A DNA stretch of 64,000 nt. Origin: Flavobacteriales bacterium (GTDB taxonomy: Bacteria; Bacteroidota; Bacteroidia; Flavobacteriales_D; Sanyastnellaceae). A program made the position numbers and the translations under genes. A model generated the notes under the pieces. That model searched no databases. It had not been told where the DNA came from and saw nothing but the letters and a program-made list of their open reading frames with translations. Shown here piece after piece: positions 9,660-19,807 of this stretch. Position 1 is the stretch's first letter. The number at the start of each line of letters is the position of its first letter. The stretch covers positions 310,001 through 374,000 of the forward strand of contig JAGYJM010000002.1 of assembly GCA_018402085.1 (NCBI GenBank), written 5' to 3'.

Positions 9660-10055
9660 ATGGGTGCCAGGAAAAGAATAAAAGCGGAAGAGCGCAAAGA
9701 GGCCAGAAAGAGTCTAGCAATTGCCAAACTCAATAACTGTCCGACATCGCCACGCAAGATGCGCATCGTAGCTGATACGGTGCGCGGGAAAGATGTATTT
9801 GAAGCGTTGAACATCCTGAAGTTTAGCAAGCAGGAGGCTTCGGTTCGTCTGGAAAAACTTCTCCGAAGTGCAATCGCCAACTGGGAAGCAAAAAATGAAG
9901 GCGACAGACCTGAGGAATCTCAGCTTGTGGTCAGTGAAATTAAAGTGGATAGCGCACGTATGCTGAAGCGTCTGCGCCCGGCGCCTCAGGGCAGGGCTCA
10001 CCGCATTCGGAAGCGTTCAAACCACGTAACGATCATCGTAGATACTGCGAAATAA
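9660..10055 (+). CDS. rplV: 50S ribosomal protein L22
   Basis: uL22 (131 residues), whose long hairpin lines the exit tunnel. [21 protein letters not shown] and the hairpin [22 protein letters not shown] are conserved. The N-terminus carries about 20 extra charged residues before the core, within normal variation for this phylum. Confidence 0.97.
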   Translation: MGARKRIKAEERKEARKSLAIAKLNNCPTSPRKMRIVADTVRGKDVFEALNILKFSKQEASVRLEKLLRSAIANWEAKNEGDRPEESQLVVSEIKVDSARMLKRLRPAPQGRAHRIRKRSNHVTIIVDTAK

Positions 10056-10063
10056 GGATTAGA

Positions 10064-10798
10064 ATGGGACAAAAAACCAATCCAATAGGTAATCGACTCG
10101 GCTTCATCCGCGGATGGGATTCGAACTGGTACGGAGGTAATAATTACGCTGATAAGATCGAAGAAGACGATCGCATTCGTCGTTACCTGAATGCGCGTTT
10201 GCGCAAAGCGAGTGTAGCCCGAATCATCATCGAGCGCACATTGAAGCTCGTAACTGTTACCATTCAGACTGCACGCCCCGGCGTAATCATCGGTAAAGGT
10301 GGTTCTGAGGTCGATAAACTGAAAGAGGAGCTGAAGAAGCTCACGAAGAAAGAAGTTCAGATCAACATTTTTGAAATTAAACGTCCTGAGCTTGATGCAA
10401 AACTCGTTGCTGATAGCATTGCGCGTCAGCTTGAGGCTCGTATCTCTTTCCGCCGCGCCACCAAAATGTCGATAGCAGGAACGATGCGTATGGGTGCTGA
10501 GGGTATTAAAGTCACCATTGCCGGGCGTTTGAATGGTGCTGAAATGGCGCGTACGGAAACATACATGGATGGGCGCGTACCGCTGCATACTTTCCGCGCA
10601 GACATTGATTATGCACTCACCGAAGCGCATACGACATACGGGCGTATTGGTGTGAAAGTGTGGATCTGTCGTGGCGAGGTTTATGGCAAGCGTGACCTGA
10701 GCCCGACGGCAGGAATGAAGAATAAGCGTGGAGGACGACCAGCTGGTGATGCAGATGGTGGGGCCGGTGCAGGAGCACGCCGTCGTCGTCGCAAATAA
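10064..10798 (+). CDS. rpsC: 30S ribosomal protein S3
   Basis: uS3 (244 residues), at the mRNA entry site with helicase activity in other bacteria. [12 protein letters not shown] at the N-terminus, the KH-domain GxxG ([12 protein letters not shown]) and the [19 protein letters not shown] segment are intact. The tail is Gly/Ala-rich then ends in a run of Arg. Confidence 0.98.
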   Translation: MGQKTNPIGNRLGFIRGWDSNWYGGNNYADKIEEDDRIRRYLNARLRKASVARIIIERTLKLVTVTIQTARPGVIIGKGGSEVDKLKEELKKLTKKEVQINIFEIKRPELDAKLVADSIARQLEARISFRRATKMSIAGTMRMGAEGIKVTIAGRLNGAEMARTETYMDGRVPLHTFRADIDYALTEAHTTYGRIGVKVWICRGEVYGKRDLSPTAGMKNKRGGRPAGDADGGAGAGARRRRRK

Positions 10799-10820
10799 CT
10801 AAGGAACAAGAAGGAATACG

Positions 10821-11246
10821 ATGTTACAGCCAAAAAGAACAAAGTTTCGCAGGTACCAGAAAGGTCGCATTAAAGGACTTGCGCACCGAGGTTCTCGTAT
10901 CGCGTTTGGATCTTTCGCCATTAAATCGATGGACGAAGGTTTCATTACCTCACGGCAGATTGAGTCAGCTCGTGTAGCCGTGACCCGTTATATGAAGCGT
11001 GAAGGTAAAGTGTGGATCCGCATTTTTCCTGACAAACCAATCACCTCGAAACCGGCTGAAGTACGGATGGGTAAGGGTAAAGGCGCGCCAAGCCATTGGG
11101 TGGCAGTGGTCAAGCCCGGCCGCATTATGTTTGAAGTTGACGGTGTGCCGAAGGCTATAGCCGAAGAAGCACTTCGCCTGGCTGCGCAGAAGTTGCCGGT
11201 GCGTACCAAGTTTGTTGTTCGTCCTGATTACACCGAAAAACTGTAG
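10821..11246 (+). CDS. rplP: 50S ribosomal protein L16
   Basis: uL16 (141 residues), positioned by the A-site t[42 protein letters not shown] and [20 protein letters not shown] are diagnostic. Overlaps nothing; rpmC starts 5 nt downstream. Confidence 0.98.
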   Translation: MLQPKRTKFRRYQKGRIKGLAHRGSRIAFGSFAIKSMDEGFITSRQIESARVAVTRYMKREGKVWIRIFPDKPITSKPAEVRMGKGKGAPSHWVAVVKPGRIMFEVDGVPKAIAEEALRLAAQKLPVRTKFVVRPDYTEKL

Positions 11247-11251
11247 GAGAG

Positions 11252-11455
11252 ATGAAAATGCAAGAAATAAAGCAAATGACAGATGCAGATCTTAAAGAAC
11301 GCATCGAAATTGCACGTGAAGAGCTCAGCAAGATGCGCTTCAATCACTCCATTGCAGGATTGGAGAACCCGAACGAACTTCGCTTGAAACGCAAGGATGT
11401 TGCACGCCTGCTGACTGAAATGAACACGCGAGAATCGCAAGCTAAACAAGGATAA
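11252..11455 (+). CDS. rpmC: 50S ribosomal protein L29
   Basis: uL29 (67 residues), a two-helix protein near the tunnel exit. The DLKERIEIAREELSKMRF and GLENPNELRLKRKDVARL helices match the family. ATG at 11252 and 11258 are both possible starts. rpsQ follows after 3 nt. Confidence 0.95.
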   Translation: MKMQEIKQMTDADLKERIEIAREELSKMRFNHSIAGLENPNELRLKRKDVARLLTEMNTRESQAKQG

Positions 11456-11458
11456 GCG

Positions 11459-11719
11459 ATGGAAAATATACGCAACCTCCGAAAAGAGCGTATCGGCATT
11501 GTTACCTCGAATAAGATGAATAAATCTATCGTGGTTTCTGTTGAGCGCCGAATGAAACACCCGAAGTACGGGAAGTTTGTGAAGCAGACGACCAAGTTCA
11601 CCGCTCACGACGAAAAAGATGATTGCAATATTGGTGATAAGGTGAAAATCATGGAAACCCGTCCGATCAGCAAGAATAAATGCTGGCGATTGGTGGAAAT
11701 CCTGGAACGTGCTAAGTAA
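11459..11719 (+). CDS. rpsQ: 30S ribosomal protein S17
   Basis: uS17 (86 residues), an OB-fold 16S rRNA binder. [24 protein letters not shown] and [14 protein letters not shown] plus the [26 protein letters not shown] end are typical. Usual length. Confidence 0.97.
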   Translation: MENIRNLRKERIGIVTSNKMNKSIVVSVERRMKHPKYGKFVKQTTKFTAHDEKDDCNIGDKVKIMETRPISKNKCWRLVEILERAK

Positions 11720-11751
11720 GCACGAGTGCCTCACTCTAATTTAACGAATCG

Positions 11752-12120
11752 ATGATACAGCAAGAGAGCCGATTAAAGGTAGCTGACAACAGCGGCGCTA
11801 AAGAAGCGCTTTGCATCCGGGTCCTGGGTGGAACCCGCCGTCGCTACGCCAGCATAGGAGACAAAATTGTAGTCTCTGTGAAAGATGCGAGTCCTTCAGG
11901 TAATGTGAAAAAAGGACAAGTATCCAAGGCCGTTGTAGTGCGCACTCGCAAAGAGGTGCGTCGCCCGGACGGAAGTTACATCCGTTTTGATGACAACGCA
12001 GTGGTGTTGCTTAATAACACGGACGAAATGCGTGGAACCCGGATTTTCGGCCCGGTTGCACGGGAACTCCGCGAGAAAAGCTACATGAAAATTGTCTCAC
12101 TCGCACCAGAGGTGCTTTAA
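11752..12120 (+). CDS. rplN: 50S ribosomal protein L14
   Basis: uL14 (122 residues), at the subunit interface. [19 protein letters not shown] and the C-terminal [14 protein letters not shown] are diagnostic. First gene of the spc block; 4 nt before rplX. Confidence 0.98.
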   Translation: MIQQESRLKVADNSGAKEALCIRVLGGTRRRYASIGDKIVVSVKDASPSGNVKKGQVSKAVVVRTRKEVRRPDGSYIRFDDNAVVLLNNTDEMRGTRIFGPVARELREKSYMKIVSLAPEVL

Positions 12121-12124
12121 GTAC

Positions 12125-12451
12125 ATGAAAATGGAAAAGCGATTGAAAGTGAAAAAAGGAGATCAGGTAAAAGTGATCGCCGGAGAACATAAAGGGAAAG
12201 AAGGCGAGGTACTCGAAGTGAATCGTTCGAATGATCGCATCGTGGTTCAAGGAGTTAACCTTGTGACGAAACATATCAAACCAAATGCGACCAACCCGCA
12301 AGGCGGGGTCGAAGAAACTGAAGCCGGAGTGCACATTTCAAACGTGATGGTGATTGACAGCAAAGGGAATGCCACCCGGGTTGGTCGTCGTCGCGGAGAA
12401 AATGGAAAACTTGTTCGCTTTTCGAAGAAATCTAATGAAGACTTGAAGTGA
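12125..12451 (+). CDS. rplX: 50S ribosomal protein L24
   Basis: uL24 (108 residues), an assembly initiator. The KOW motif [21 protein letters not shown] is clear near residue 10. I set the start at ATG 12125 (or 12131); an upstream in-frame ATG at 12092 lies inside rplN and adds an unrelated extension. The TGA stop overlaps the rplE ATG by one base. Confidence 0.95.
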   Translation: MKMEKRLKVKKGDQVKVIAGEHKGKEGEVLEVNRSNDRIVVQGVNLVTKHIKPNATNPQGGVEETEAGVHISNVMVIDSKGNATRVGRRRGENGKLVRFSKKSNEDLK

Positions 12452-13002
12452 TGGAATATACACCAAGACTACAAAGCATGTACAGCGAAGAGATCGTGCA
12501 AAAATTGCAGGAACGCTTCGAGTACAAGTCATCTATGGAGGTGCCGCGAATCGTGAAAATATGCCTTAACCAAGGCATAGGCAAGGCCGTGGGAGACAAA
12601 AAGATGATTGATGTGGCGATGACTGAGATGTCTTCTATAGCAGGACAAAAAGCAATTGCTACCTATTCGACAAAAGACATCTCGAACTTCAAATTGCGGA
12701 AAGGTATGCCTATTGGCTGCCGAGTGACCTTGCGTCGTGATCGTATGTATGAATTTCTAGATCGTCTGATCTCTGTTTCACTTCCACGTACTCGTGATTT
12801 CCAAGGTGTGAAGTCGAAGGGCTTTGACGGAAGAGGAAATTTCACCTTCGGTGTGAAGGAGCAGATCATTTTTCCTGAGATCAATATTGATAAAGTAAAG
12901 TACAGTAACGGAATGGACATTACCGTGGTCACCACAGCTCGCACTGACGAAGAAGCGAAAGCACTGTTGGAATCATTCGGTTTCCCGTTCACGAAAAACT
13001 AA
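12451..13002 (+). CDS. rplE: 50S ribosomal protein L5
   Basis: uL5 (183 residues), a 5S rRNA binder. [48 protein letters not shown] and [12 protein letters not shown] are conserved. The start is ATG at 12451 in a TGATG overlap with rplX; a GTG one codon earlier is less likely. Confidence 0.97.
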   Translation: MEYTPRLQSMYSEEIVQKLQERFEYKSSMEVPRIVKICLNQGIGKAVGDKKMIDVAMTEMSSIAGQKAIATYSTKDISNFKLRKGMPIGCRVTLRRDRMYEFLDRLISVSLPRTRDFQGVKSKGFDGRGNFTFGVKEQIIFPEINIDKVKYSNGMDITVVTTARTDEEAKALLESFGFPFTKN

Positions 13003-13006
13003 TAAC

Positions 13007-13276
13007 ATGGCCAAGGAATCGATGAAAGCGCGTGAGCGCAAGCGTCAACGTCTCGTGGCACGGTACGCTGAGAAGCGCGCAGCGCTCAAAGAGGAAGGAG
13101 ACTGGGAGGCACTCCAGAAGTTACCTCGTAATTCTTCTTATGTGAGACTGCGTAACCGGTGCAGTTTGACAGGTCGTCCACGCGGTTACATGCGTCAATT
13201 TGGAATTTCTCGTGTAGTATTCCGTCGCATGGCGAATAGCGGAATGATTCCGGGAGTGAAAAAAGCTAGTTGGTAG
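13007..13276 (+). CDS. rpsN: 30S ribosomal protein S14, zinc-free type
   Basis: uS14 (89 residues), a late 30S head protein. This is the long form without the paired CxxC zinc ligands; only one Cys is present, in the [21 protein letters not shown] core. Such C-minus forms work without zinc (family knowledge). Confidence 0.97.
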   Translation: MAKESMKARERKRQRLVARYAEKRAALKEEGDWEALQKLPRNSSYVRLRNRCSLTGRPRGYMRQFGISRVVFRRMANSGMIPGVKKASW

Positions 13277-13295
13277 CGCTTAGAAGCTTACGATT

Positions 13296-13694
13296 ATGTA
13301 TACAGATCCAATAGCAGATTACCTGACGCGCATTAGAAATGCGCAAATGGCTCGCCATAAAGTGGTAGAGGTACCGGCGTCGAACGTCAAGAAGGCGATG
13401 ACGAAAATCCTTTTCGATAAAGGATATATTCTGAACTACAAGTTCATCGATGATGAAGTGCAGGGCAAGATAAAAATTGCACTGAAGTACCACCCGAAAA
13501 CTAAGCGCCCTGCGATCAGTGAGATCGCTCGTATCAGCAAGCCAGGTTTGAGGAAATACGCGGGGTCAGATAGCCTGCCACGTGTACTGAACGGGCTCGG
13601 GATTTCGATTATCTCCACCTCCAAAGGTCTGATGACCGACAAAGAGGCGCGTCAACAGAACATCGGCGGTGAACTGCTCTGCTACGTTTATTAA
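13296..13694 (+). CDS. rpsH: 30S ribosomal protein S8
   Basis: uS8 (132 residues), a primary 16S rRNA binder and translational regulator of the spc operon in E. coli. [16 protein letters not shown] and the [27 protein letters not shown] end are diagnostic. Normal length. Confidence 0.98.
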   Translation: MYTDPIADYLTRIRNAQMARHKVVEVPASNVKKAMTKILFDKGYILNYKFIDDEVQGKIKIALKYHPKTKRPAISEIARISKPGLRKYAGSDSLPRVLNGLGISIISTSKGLMTDKEARQQNIGGELLCYVY

Positions 13695-13714
13695 CAGCAA
13701 AGAATTAAAGACTC

Positions 13715-14272
13715 ATGTCACGCGTAGGAAAAGCTCCAATTAAAATTAAAGACGGCGTACAGATTACTGTCAATGATGACAATGTCGTAACTGTAAAAGG
13801 ACCGAAAGGCGAACTCACACAAGCTGTTGAGAGCTTCCTGACCATCAAGCAGGAAGACGGCGAGCTGGTCGTGGAGCGTCACAGCGAAGAAAAAGATGTT
13901 CGTGCAAAGCACGGGCTCTATCGTGCACTGCTGAACAACATGGTTGAAGGTGTGACCGATGGTTATAAAATTGATCTGGAGCTCGTTGGTGTTGGTTATC
14001 GGGCGAAGACCAGCGGCCAACGTCTTGAGCTTTCACTCGGCTATAGCCATCCAATCGTTATGGAGCTTCCTCCAGAGGTTAAGGTGACTGCAGATACGAA
14101 AAAGGGTGAAAATCCAACCGTGAGCCTCGAGAGCTTTGATAAGCAGCTCATCGGGCAAATTGGATCTAAGATCAGATCATTGCGCAAGCCGGAACCCTAT
14201 AAAGGAAAAGGTGTACGCTACAAAGGAGAACAGATACGTCGTAAAGCTGGTAAATCGGCAGCTAAAAAATAA
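13715..14272 (+). CDS. rplF: 50S ribosomal protein L6
   Basis: uL6 (185 residues), near the factor-binding site. MSRVGKAPI, VTVKGPKGEL and the C-terminal RKPEPYKGKGVRYKGEQIRRKAGK are conserved. rplR starts 6 nt downstream. Confidence 0.98.
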   Translation: MSRVGKAPIKIKDGVQITVNDDNVVTVKGPKGELTQAVESFLTIKQEDGELVVERHSEEKDVRAKHGLYRALLNNMVEGVTDGYKIDLELVGVGYRAKTSGQRLELSLGYSHPIVMELPPEVKVTADTKKGENPTVSLESFDKQLIGQIGSKIRSLRKPEPYKGKGVRYKGEQIRRKAGKSAAKK

Positions 14273-14278
14273 GAGACA

Positions 14279-14632
14279 ATGGCACTGTCAAAACGAAATA
14301 GAAGGAGCCGCATCAGAATGCGGGTTCGTAGTAAGATTCGCGGTACAGCGGAACTTCCACGTCTGTCTGTGTATAGGAGCAATAAGCAAATTTATGCACA
14401 GATCATCGACGACAGAAGCGGTCGCACGCTTGCTTCAGCATCTTCATTGAAGGTTGAAGCAGCGCAGAGTGTACCGAAGATTGAACAAGCCGGAATAGTA
14501 GGAAAGGCCATTGCTGAACAAGCGAAGTCTGCTGGTATTGAGCAGGTCGTTTTTGATCGTAACGGGTATTACTACCACGGAAGAGTAAAACAACTTGCAG
14601 AAGCTGCCCGCGAAGGCGGTCTCAAATTCTAA
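14279..14632 (+). CDS. rplR: 50S ribosomal protein L18
   Basis: uL18 (117 residues), a 5S rRNA binder. [33 protein letters not shown] and [26 protein letters not shown] are typical. Normal length; rpsE follows after 6 nt. Confidence 0.98.
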   Translation: MALSKRNRRSRIRMRVRSKIRGTAELPRLSVYRSNKQIYAQIIDDRSGRTLASASSLKVEAAQSVPKIEQAGIVGKAIAEQAKSAGIEQVVFDRNGYYYHGRVKQLAEAAREGGLKF

Positions 14633-14638
14633 GAAAAT

Positions 14639-15154
14639 ATGGCAACGCATTTACGTTCGGTACGAGCTACAGATATTGAGCTTCAAGATAGAGTCGTCGC
14701 AATCAATCGTGTGACAAAGGTGACAAAAGGTGGGCGTACGTTCAGCTTTAGTGCCATTGTGGTGGTTGGTGATGAGAACGGTGTCGTTGGGCACGGTCTC
14801 GGAAAAGCGAAAGAAGTGACGACAGCAATTACAAAAGGAATCGATGACGCGAAGAAAAATCTGATTCGTGTACCCATTATCAATGGCACGATTCCACACG
14901 AACAACGTGTTTCTCTTGGAGGCGCCCGCATTATGATCAAGCCAGCCGCGTCGGGTACCGGTGTTATTGCCGGAGGTGCGATGCGCGCTGTACTTGAGAG
15001 CGTCGGAATCACAGACGTTCTGGCAAAATCACTAGGATCGTCTAACCCACACAACGTTGTGAAGGCAACTTTCCAGGCGTTATTGGAACTGCGCGATGCA
15101 CGTGAAGTGGCAGAATTGCGCGGAATCACTGTGAGCAAAGTGTTTAACGGCTAA
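14639..15154 (+). CDS. rpsE: 30S ribosomal protein S5
   Basis: uS5 (171 residues), at the mRNA entry tunnel. The N-terminal dsRBD-like part has the [21 protein letters not shown] loop, followed by GKAKEV and the [13 protein letters not shown] segment. Usual length. Confidence 0.98.
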   Translation: MATHLRSVRATDIELQDRVVAINRVTKVTKGGRTFSFSAIVVVGDENGVVGHGLGKAKEVTTAITKGIDDAKKNLIRVPIINGTIPHEQRVSLGGARIMIKPAASGTGVIAGGAMRAVLESVGITDVLAKSLGSSNPHNVVKATFQALLELRDAREVAELRGITVSKVFNG

Positions 15155-15162
15155 CTCAAGGA

Positions 15163-15345
15163 ATGATGACAAAAGTTGTAATCACACAAGTACGCAGCAC
15201 AATCAATCGACCGAAGCGTCAGAAGGATACGATCCAGGCTCTCGGTATTAAAAAAATGAATGTGCCTGTAGAGAAAGAAGCGACTCCACAAATTCTTGGA
15301 ATGATCCGAAAGGTGAGTCACCTCCTGAAAGTAGAACAGAAATAA
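15163..15345 (+). CDS. rpmD: 50S ribosomal protein L30
   Basis: uL30 (60 residues). [29 protein letters not shown] and the HLLKVEQ end are typical. Two ATGs in a row (15163, 15166) leave the start uncertain by one codon. Confidence 0.95.
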   Translation: MMTKVVITQVRSTINRPKRQKDTIQALGIKKMNVPVEKEATPQILGMIRKVSHLLKVEQK

Positions 15346-15353
15346 TTTTTAAG

Positions 15354-15800
15354 ATGAATTTGAATAACCTGAAACCAGCGAAAGGGTCTGTCAAACAGCG
15401 TAAGCGAGTTGGTCGGGGTGAAGGCTCTGGCCACGGCGGTACATCAACGCGCGGTCATAAAGGGGCTAAGTCACGTTCCGGCTACAAATCGAAAATCGGC
15501 TTCGAAGGAGGGCAAATGCCTCTCCAGCGCCGAGTTCCTAAATTCGGTTTCCGGAATGCGAATCGTGTAGCCTACAAAGGGATCAACCTGGATACCCTTC
15601 AAGAGCTCGTAGACCGGAAAAATCTTGAGAGTGTAACACCCCAAATCCTTGTAGACAATGGTCTCGCCGGAAAACACGATCTTGTCAAAATTTTAGGTCG
15701 TGGCGAACTTACATCGAAGATCGATGTGAGTGCACATAAGTTTTCTGCTTCGGCGAAAAGCGCTATTGAGGCAAATGGTGGCACAGCTACTGAACTTTAA
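15354..15800 (+). CDS. rplO: 50S ribosomal protein L15
   Basis: uL15 (148 residues), a late assembly protein. [41 protein letters not shown] and [18 protein letters not shown] are diagnostic. Immediately upstream of secY. Confidence 0.97.
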   Translation: MNLNNLKPAKGSVKQRKRVGRGEGSGHGGTSTRGHKGAKSRSGYKSKIGFEGGQMPLQRRVPKFGFRNANRVAYKGINLDTLQELVDRKNLESVTPQILVDNGLAGKHDLVKILGRGELTSKIDVSAHKFSASAKSAIEANGGTATEL

Positions 15801-15811
15801 TCCGGTTTGTG

Positions 15812-17170
15812 ATGAAGAACTTTTTCAAGAAACTCAAAGAGATCTACAAGCACGAAGAGCTGAGGAAAAAAATCCTGATTACGCTCGGGTTTATTCTGAT
15901 CTACAGAATAGGTTCGTTCATTGTACTTCCGGGTGTTGACTCGGATGCGCTAGCTGAGCAAATGGGCAGTATGGAGGGAGGTCTCGGTGACCTACTTTCC
16001 CTGTTCACAGGTGGTGCTTTCTCCCGTGCGTCAATCTTCGCTCTGGGAATTATGCCCTACATATCTGCTTCGATCATTATTCAGCTGCTGTCGATCGCCG
16101 TACCCTCCGTGCAAAAAATGCAGAAGGAGGGGGAAAGTGGTCGCAAGAAAATCAATCAATGGACGCGTTTCCTCACGATTGCGATTACATTGGTACAGGC
16201 ACCAGGATACCTGGCTTCTTCGGTAGCAGGCGTACCCGGAGCCGTCCCGGACGATAGTTCGTTCTGGTGGTTTAGCTCTGTCACCATTCTCACCTGCAGC
16301 ACGCTTTTGATCATGTGGCTGGGTGAGAAAATTACTGATAAAGGAATCGGTAATGGTATCTCGCTTCTTATTATGATCGGAATTATTGCCACCTTCCCAC
16401 AGGCGATTATTCAGGAATTTTCTCTTCCACAAACGAAGGTGTTCTTCTTCCTTGTTGAGATTGCAGTGCTCCTGGTCGTCATCGGTGCTTCGGTTGCTCT
16501 GGTGCAAGCAGTAAGACGTGTGCCAGTGCAAATGGCAAAAACCATGCAGGCTGGGTCGTCTCACATGCCGATGGGCGAGGGGCAACGATCTTACATTCCG
16601 CTGAAAGTAAACTCTGCAGGAGTGATGCCAATCATTTTCGCTCAAGCGATCATGTTTGTGCCTCTCTATCTGACCCAAATGGAAACCTTTCAGGGGAATG
16701 ATGTGCTTCAGCAGCTAGGAGATTTTAACGGCTTGTATTACAACATCCTCTTTTTCCTAATGATTGTGGTGTTCACCTATTTCTACACTGCGATTACGGT
16801 GAATCCGAATCAGATGGCAGACGATTTGAAGCGGCAGGGAAGCTTTATTCCAGGTATTAAGCCGGGACGTCCTACAGCACAGTTCCTCGATAATGTTTTA
16901 TCAAGGATCACGCTGCCAGGATCCGTTTTCCTTGGGCTTGTGGCTATTTTACCTGCCATCGTATTCAATGTGGGTTTAACCAATTCGCAGTCGTTCGCCA
17001 TTTTCTTCGGTGGAACTTCACTGCTGATTATGGTTGGAGTGATCCTGGATACTTTGCAACAAATAGACGGACACTTGCTGAGCCGTCATTACGATGGTTT
17101 AATGAAAAGTGGAAAACTCAGAGGTCGTCAAAATTCACCGATAAGCGGTGTATCAGGTTTCGTCGGTTAA
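15812..17170 (+). CDS. secY: Protein translocase subunit SecY
   Basis: SecY (452 residues), the channel of the Sec translocon in the inner membrane. Ten hydrophobic segments can be picked out; IGSFIVLPGVD near TM1, the plug-region LFTGGAFSRASIFALGIMPYISASIIIQLL and the FFLMIVVFTYFYTAITVNPNQMADDLKRQG loop are diagnostic. ATG at 15812 is preferred; the GTG at 15809 is the codon before. No adk follows; map starts 1 nt after the stop. Confidence 0.98.
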   Translation: MKNFFKKLKEIYKHEELRKKILITLGFILIYRIGSFIVLPGVDSDALAEQMGSMEGGLGDLLSLFTGGAFSRASIFALGIMPYISASIIIQLLSIAVPSVQKMQKEGESGRKKINQWTRFLTIAITLVQAPGYLASSVAGVPGAVPDDSSFWWFSSVTILTCSTLLIMWLGEKITDKGIGNGISLLIMIGIIATFPQAIIQEFSLPQTKVFFFLVEIAVLLVVIGASVALVQAVRRVPVQMAKTMQAGSSHMPMGEGQRSYIPLKVNSAGVMPIIFAQAIMFVPLYLTQMETFQGNDVLQQLGDFNGLYYNILFFLMIVVFTYFYTAITVNPNQMADDLKRQGSFIPGIKPGRPTAQFLDNVLSRITLPGSVFLGLVAILPAIVFNVGLTNSQSFAIFFGGTSLLIMVGVILDTLQQIDGHLLSRHYDGLMKSGKLRGRQNSPISGVSGFVG

Positions 17171-17171
17171 T

Positions 17172-17969
17172 ATGGGTGGAAGAACAATCTACTATAAGAC
17201 CGAAGAAGAAATTGATCTGCTGAGAGAAAGTTCTTTGCTTGTTGGAAAGACTTTGGCCGAAGTAGCCAAGGCACTTAAACCCGGCGTAACTACGCTGGAA
17301 CTTGACGCAATTGCAGAAGAAGTGATTCGCGACAATGGAGCAACCCCAGGATTTAAAGGCTTTGGGGGCTTTCCGAACACACTTTGTACATCAGTGAATG
17401 AACAGGTAGTGCACGGGATACCAAACAACGTTCCATTGAAAGACGGAGATATCGTCTCAATTGATTGCGGTGTAAAGAAGAATGGATTCTATGGTGATTC
17501 AGCCTATACTTTTGAAGTAGGTGAGGTCAGCGCAGAAATCAAAGAGTTGCTTCGAACCACACGCGAATGTTTGAAGCTTGGTATTGAACAGGCTATTGCA
17601 GGAAACCGGATAGGTGACATAGGCCACGCTGTGCAGCAGCACGCTGAAAATGCCGGGTTTGGAGTTGTACGAGAATTGGTAGGACACGGTCTTGGCAAGG
17701 GTCTGCATGAAGCTCCGGAAGTGCCCAACTACGGACGTAGAGGCAATGGTGTGAAACTCAGGGAAGGTTTGGTTCTTGCAATTGAGCCCATGATCAACCT
17801 GGGAAGCCGTCAGGTGAAGCAGTTGAGCGATGGCTGGACCATCGTCACTTCTGACGGGAAACCGAGTGCCCACTACGAACACGACGTCGTCGTGAGAAAA
17901 GGAAATGCTGAAGTCCTTTCAACCTTTGATTGGATAGAAGAAGTTTTGGAAACCAATACAGTGAAATAA
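17172..17969 (+). CDS. map: Methionine aminopeptidase, type I
   Basis: MetAP (265 residues), which removes the initiator Met from new proteins. Metal-ligand motifs visible: SIDCGVKKNGFYGDSA, LVGHGLGKGLHEAPEVPNYG and AIEPMINLG, plus the early VNEQVVHGIP segment. The start is ATG at 17172, right after the secY stop. No N-terminal zinc-finger extension. Confidence 0.97.
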   Translation: MGGRTIYYKTEEEIDLLRESSLLVGKTLAEVAKALKPGVTTLELDAIAEEVIRDNGATPGFKGFGGFPNTLCTSVNEQVVHGIPNNVPLKDGDIVSIDCGVKKNGFYGDSAYTFEVGEVSAEIKELLRTTRECLKLGIEQAIAGNRIGDIGHAVQQHAENAGFGVVRELVGHGLGKGLHEAPEVPNYGRRGNGVKLREGLVLAIEPMINLGSRQVKQLSDGWTIVTSDGKPSAHYEHDVVVRKGNAEVLSTFDWIEEVLETNTVK

Positions 17970-17972
17970 ATA

Positions 17973-18194
17973 ATGGCGAAACAGTCGTCGATAACACAAG
18001 ACGGAACAATTATCGAGGCACTTTCGAACGCAATGTTCAGGGTGGAACTCGAAAATGGACACGAGATAACAGCACATATTTCCGGAAAGATGAGGATGCA
18101 CTACATCAAAATCCTTCCGGGTGATCGTGTGAAAGTCGAAATGTCGCCATATGACTTAACGAAAGGTAGAATTACATTCAGATACAAGAAATAA
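17973..18194 (+). CDS. infA: Translation initiation factor IF-1
   Basis: IF-1 (73 residues), an OB-fold factor that blocks the A site during initiation. [29 protein letters not shown] and [23 protein letters not shown] are diagnostic. Its TAA overlaps the rpmJ ATG by one base. Confidence 0.98.
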   Translation: MAKQSSITQDGTIIEALSNAMFRVELENGHEITAHISGKMRMHYIKILPGDRVKVEMSPYDLTKGRITFRYKK

Positions 18195-18310
18195 TGAAGG
18201 TAAGAGCATCCCTCAAAAAGCGCTCAGCAGAGTGCAAGATCGTACGCCGCAAAGGACGGTTGTATGTGATCAACAAAAAGAACCCAAAATTCAAGCAACG
18301 TCAGGGCTAA
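18194..18310 (+). CDS. rpmJ: 50S ribosomal protein L36, zinc-free type
   Basis: bL36 (38 residues), read directly from the bases: it opens [20 protein letters not shown] and ends NPKFKQRQG. Of the four zinc ligands of the C-plus form, only one Cys (residue 14) is kept; the others are Ser, Asn and Lys, so this is the C-minus form. TAATG overlap with infA. Short enough to be missed by length-filtered gene calls. Confidence 0.95.
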   Translation: MKVRASLKKRSAECKIVRRKGRLYVINKKNPKFKQRQG

Positions 18311-18337
18311 TCCTGGGTTGCGTAAATGAATCAGAAT

Positions 18338-18715
18338 ATGGCTAGGATTGCTGGAGTTGATCTCCCTAAAAACAAACGTGGTGTTATAGGTTTGACCTAT
18401 ATCTACGGAATTGGCCGCAGCCGCTCCCAAAAGGTGCTGGAGCAAGCGAATGTTGATCCCAACAAGCGCGTACAGGATTGGAGTGACGAAGACCTCGCAG
18501 GTATTCGTGGAGCCATCTCCTCGGGCTTTAAAGTGGAAGGTGAACTGCGTTCTGAGACGCAAATGAACATCAAGCGCCTCATGGATATTGGTTGTTACCG
18601 TGGCATTCGCCACCGTACGGGTCTGCCATTGCGCGGTCAACGAACCAAAAACAACTCGCGCACCCGTAAGGGTAAGCGGAAGACGGTTGCAAACAAGAAA
18701 AAGGTAACCAAGTAA
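18338..18715 (+). CDS. rpsM: 30S ribosomal protein S13
   Basis: uS13 (125 residues), contacting the P-site t[33 protein letters not shown] and the [21 protein letters not shown] tail are diagnostic. I use ATG 18338; an ATG at 18326 adds four residues. First gene of the alpha block. Confidence 0.97.
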   Translation: MARIAGVDLPKNKRGVIGLTYIYGIGRSRSQKVLEQANVDPNKRVQDWSDEDLAGIRGAISSGFKVEGELRSETQMNIKRLMDIGCYRGIRHRTGLPLRGQRTKNNSRTRKGKRKTVANKKKVTK

Positions 18716-18731
18716 TCTGAATGTTAAACTG

Positions 18732-18751
18732 AGTCCTCCATTTGCAGGACT
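18732..18751 (+). promoter_or_regulatory. Hairpin between rpsM and rpsK
   Basis: AGTCCT (18732-18737) pairs with AGGACT (18746-18751) around an 8-nt loop, in an unusually long 57-nt gap for this cluster. There is no T-run, so it is not a terminator. S4 (encoded nearby) feeds back on the alpha operon in E. coli, which makes this a possible site, unproven. Confidence 0.35.
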
Positions 18752-18772
18752 GATGACCTCAATAAAAGAGTA

Positions 18773-19156
18773 ATGGCAAAAAATGTCAAAAAAAGAAAGA
18801 ACGTCAACGTGGATGCAAGCGGCGAAGCCCACATCCAGGCGTCCTTTAACAACATTATTATCTCATTGACCAACAATCAAGGACAGGTTATCTCCTGGTC
18901 GTCTGCTGGGAAAATGGGATTCCGTGGATCGAAAAAGAATACCCCGTACGCAGCTCAGGTGGCTGCTGAAGAGTGCGGGAAAGAAGCTTACGATCTCGGA
19001 CTGCGAAAAATTCGCGTATTCGTGAAAGGACCGGGGTCAGGACGTGAATCAGCAATCCGCACGCTTCACAACCTCGGAATCGAAGTCACCGAGATCATTG
19101 ACGTAACTCCACTTCCGCACAATGGTTGTCGCCCACCAAAGCGTCGCCGCGTTTAA
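18773..19156 (+). CDS. rpsK: 30S ribosomal protein S11
   Basis: uS11 (127 residues), on the 30S platform. [40 protein letters not shown] and the C-terminal [18 protein letters not shown] are diagnostic. Normal length. Confidence 0.98.
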   Translation: MAKNVKKRKNVNVDASGEAHIQASFNNIIISLTNNQGQVISWSSAGKMGFRGSKKNTPYAAQVAAEECGKEAYDLGLRKIRVFVKGPGSGRESAIRTLHNLGIEVTEIIDVTPLPHNGCRPPKRRRV

Positions 19157-19186
19157 TTACCAACATTAAGAAATTACACTAAGGGT

Positions 19187-19792
19187 ATGGCACGATACAG
19201 AGGACCCAAATCGAAAATCGCTCGTCGATTCCGTGAACCAATTTTTGGCCCGGATAAAGCACTCGAAAAGCGCAATTATCCACCTGGGCAACACGGACCA
19301 AACAGACGCCGTTCAAAACAATCTGAATATTCCATTCAGCTCGTTGAGAAACAAAAGGCAAAACACACCTATGGCATCCTCGAGCGCCAATTCTCGAATC
19401 TCTTCAAGAAGGCGAACGCGAAATCGGGTATTACAGGTGAGATTCTTTTGCAACTTTGCGAATCTCGACTAGATAACACCGTGTTCCGCCTCGGAATTGC
19501 TCCTACAAGAAGAGGAGCACGCCAACTCGTCTCGCACCGCCATATTACGGTGAACGGACAGGTGGTGAATATTCCGAGCTACCACCTCCGCCCCGGAGAT
19601 GTGATTGGTGTTCGCGAAAAATCAAAGTCACTCGCTAATATTACCAGCTCGCTCGCAGCTAATAATAAACGCTTCGATTGGCTGGATTGGAATGCGTCTG
19701 ATATGACAGGTGCTTTCATCGCTGTTCCTACCCGCGAGCAAATTCCGGAAAACATCAAAGAACAGTTGATCGTCGAGTTGTACTCTAAATAA
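19187..19792 (+). CDS. rpsD: 30S ribosomal protein S4, zinc-free type
   Basis: uS4 (201 residues), a primary assembly protein with RNA unwinding and accuracy roles. [17 protein letters not shown] lacks the cysteines that bind zinc in C-plus S4. The S4 RNA-binding domain ([30 protein letters not shown]) is intact. Confidence 0.98.
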   Translation: MARYRGPKSKIARRFREPIFGPDKALEKRNYPPGQHGPNRRRSKQSEYSIQLVEKQKAKHTYGILERQFSNLFKKANAKSGITGEILLQLCESRLDNTVFRLGIAPTRRGARQLVSHRHITVNGQVVNIPSYHLRPGDVIGVREKSKSLANITSSLAANNKRFDWLDWNASDMTGAFIAVPTREQIPENIKEQLIVELYSK

Positions 19793-19807
19793 TTTAACAC
19801 CCTTACA

